Positions 6,239 to 7,207 of a stretch of 7,207 nt of DNA are shown piece by piece (the stretch's first letter is position 1; the number at the start of each line of letters is the position of its first letter). The translations under genes and the position numbers were made by a program. The DNA is taken from NCBI GenBank assembly GCA_015233285.1, contig JADFYA010000188.1:1-7207 (forward strand), written 5' to 3'. The notes under the pieces were generated by a model that made no database searches, had not been told where the DNA came from, and saw only the letters and a list, made by a program, of their open reading frames with translations. This DNA is from Deltaproteobacteria bacterium. GTDB taxonomy: Bacteria > Desulfobacterota > JADFXK01.

Positions 6239-6763
6239 ATGATCATGGATAAGACGGCTCGGATTATTATTGTAGTGGTTATCTGGCTGGGTTGTCTGGC
6301 CGGGGCAGGTGCTTGTCTGAAACCTTATATTTCTGCCCGGAGTACCTTGGCCGGCTATCATCTGCTTGATTCTTTTGAGACCGACCAAAAGGCCGGCCCG
6401 GATCACGCCCTCTTGCTTCAGGCCGGTGGTGTTTTGATTCAGGCGGTTAAACAAGATCCCAATAACGCTTCGGCCTGGTTGGGATTGGGCCGGGTTTATC
6501 AGAACCTGGGTCGGGACGAAAGTGCGGCTCAGGCTTACCGGAACGCGGCCAGAGAGATCAAGTCGTTCATCGTTTTTGGTGAGATCGGTGCTTGCCTGGC
6601 CAGGTCAAAGAGATTTGACGAGGCCATTCGTTACTACCTTAAAGCCCTGGCTCTGTGCCCGGATTACGATTTAGCGAAAGATAATCTGGCCTGGCTGACG
6701 ACGGGCGAACCATCCGGGCAACCCGGCTCATGGCCGCAGTATGACCGGAAGGGCTGGAACTAG
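6239..6763 (+). CDS. Membrane-anchored TPR protein
   Basis: This protein of about 174 residues has an N-terminal hydrophobic segment (about 9-26, IIIVVVIWLGCLAGAG) after a short basic start, suggesting a signal anchor with the rest in the periplasm. Two tetratricopeptide repeats follow: ASAWLGLGRVYQNLGRD with its second helix (about 77-110) and IGACLARSKRFDEAIRYYL with the following KALALCPD (about 111-143). A glycine/proline-rich tail ends the protein. TPRs bind other proteins; a partner such as the upstream Wzy-like enzyme or the secretion platform is inference from position. The frame is open from 6122, but its first residues come from the palindrome at 6134-6192, so that start is rejected. 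ATG 6239 (AGAGG at 6222-6226) or ATG 6245 is likelier. The stop lies five bases before gspF. Confidence 0.8.
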   Translation: MIMDKTARIIIVVVIWLGCLAGAGACLKPYISARSTLAGYHLLDSFETDQKAGPDHALLLQAGGVLIQAVKQDPNNASAWLGLGRVYQNLGRDESAAQAYRNAAREIKSFIVFGEIGACLARSKRFDEAIRYYLKALALCPDYDLAKDNLAWLTTGEPSGQPGSWPQYDRKGWN

Positions 6764-6768
6764 TTAAT

Positions 6769-7207
6769 ATGGCGGTATTTGAATATAAAGCCACAGATCG
6801 GGTAGGGAAGATCGTCGAGGGCAGCCTCCAGGCCGACTCGGAACAGGCCGCGGTGTCTCAGATTCAGGCCCAAGGTCTCATCCCCATGGAGATTAAACAA
6901 TCCTATAGTGGCGCGGGCGGCGGCCGGTCGTTGGGTTTGGGCAAACTCTTCAACCGAATCAACGTCCAGGATCAGTTGATCTTCACCCAGGAACTGATGA
7001 CCCTGGTCAATGCCGGCCTGCCCCTGGACAGGTGCCTGACCATCCTCTATGAAATAACCCCTAAGAAAGCCTTTAAAGCGGTGCTGGCGGATGTCATTGA
7101 AGGCGTTGAGGGCGGCAAATCCCTGGCTGATGCTATGGCGCCGCATCCCAAGTTTTTTCCGAAACTTTACGTGAACATGATCAAGGCCGGTGAGGCCGGA
7201 GGCGTGT
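6769..7207 (+). CDS. gspF: Type II secretion inner-membrane platform protein GspF (partial)
   Basis: The first 146 residues are visible and the frame runs off the right edge; the family is usually about 400 residues. The N-terminus MAVFEYKATDRVGKIVEGSL, followed by EQAAVSQIQAQGLIPMEI, is the typical opening of GspF/PilC proteins. The first T2SSF domain begins near residue 68 (QDQLIFTQELMTLVNAGLPLDRCL) and continues through GGKSLADAMAPHPKFFP and MIKAGEAGGV, all hallmark patterns. GspF is the inner-membrane platform that contacts the ATPase GspE during pseudopilus assembly. The start ATG lies five bases after the TPR gene's TAG, with only a distant AAGGG, suggesting coupled translation. PilC of a type IV pilus cannot be excluded without the rest of the operon. 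Confidence 0.93.
   Translation, partial: MAVFEYKATDRVGKIVEGSLQADSEQAAVSQIQAQGLIPMEIKQSYSGAGGGRSLGLGKLFNRINVQDQLIFTQELMTLVNAGLPLDRCLTILYEITPKKAFKAVLADVIEGVEGGKSLADAMAPHPKFFPKLYVNMIKAGEAGGV

Overview
The window looks like chromosomal DNA of a diderm (Gram-negative) bacterium of moderately high GC content. The evidence is an undecaprenyl-phosphate sugar transferase, a Wzy/WaaL-type polymerase or ligase, and inner-membrane type II secretion (T2SS) components. Gene style and intergenic palindromes would fit the former Deltaproteobacteria (Desulfobacterota). That placement is an inference from general impression, with no marker gene to fix it.

Layout. Bases 1-369, minus strand: the N-terminal 123 residues of a response regulator with an intact CheY-like receiver domain; its C-terminal output part lies beyond the left edge. 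Bases 370-809: a 440-base divergent intergenic region holding an AT-rich dyad, a 24-bp imperfect palindrome, a near-consensus sigma-70 promoter (TTGACT, 17 bp, TATAAT at 672-700) and a roughly 100-nt leader with predicted RNA hairpins. From 810 to the right edge all genes are on the plus strand: a family 2 glycosyltransferase (810-1616); a full-length polyprenyl-phosphate sugar-1-phosphate transferase of the WcaJ/WbaP type (1690-3105); a T2SS ATPase GspE (3163-4719); an O-antigen ligase/polymerase-like membrane protein (4716-6071) whose start overlaps the gspE stop; a membrane-anchored TPR protein (about 6239-6763); and the first 146 residues of the T2SS platform protein GspF (6769-7207, cut by the right edge).

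How the genes may work together. The first two plus-strand genes start and extend a lipid-linked glycan at the cytoplasmic face of the inner membrane. GspE and GspF are the motor and membrane platform of a T2SS/type IV pilus-like assembly machine. The unusual point is that gspE and gspF, normally adjacent, are separated by a Wzy_C-type gene and a TPR gene, and that the Wzy_C gene is translationally coupled to gspE. This suggests either that polysaccharide production and secretion are co-expressed, or that pseudopilins or secreted proteins are glycosylated by a PglL/PilO-like oligosaccharyltransferase. I see no clear Rho-independent terminator between 700 and 7207, so one long transcript is possible.

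Non-coding structure includes an 11-bp-arm inverted repeat before gspE (3109-3141), a repeat-type palindrome before the TPR gene (6134-6192), and a T10 homopolymer inside the Wzy-like gene where a one-base slip either way gives an early stop. No rRNA, tRNA, CRISPR array, transposase or attachment site was found.
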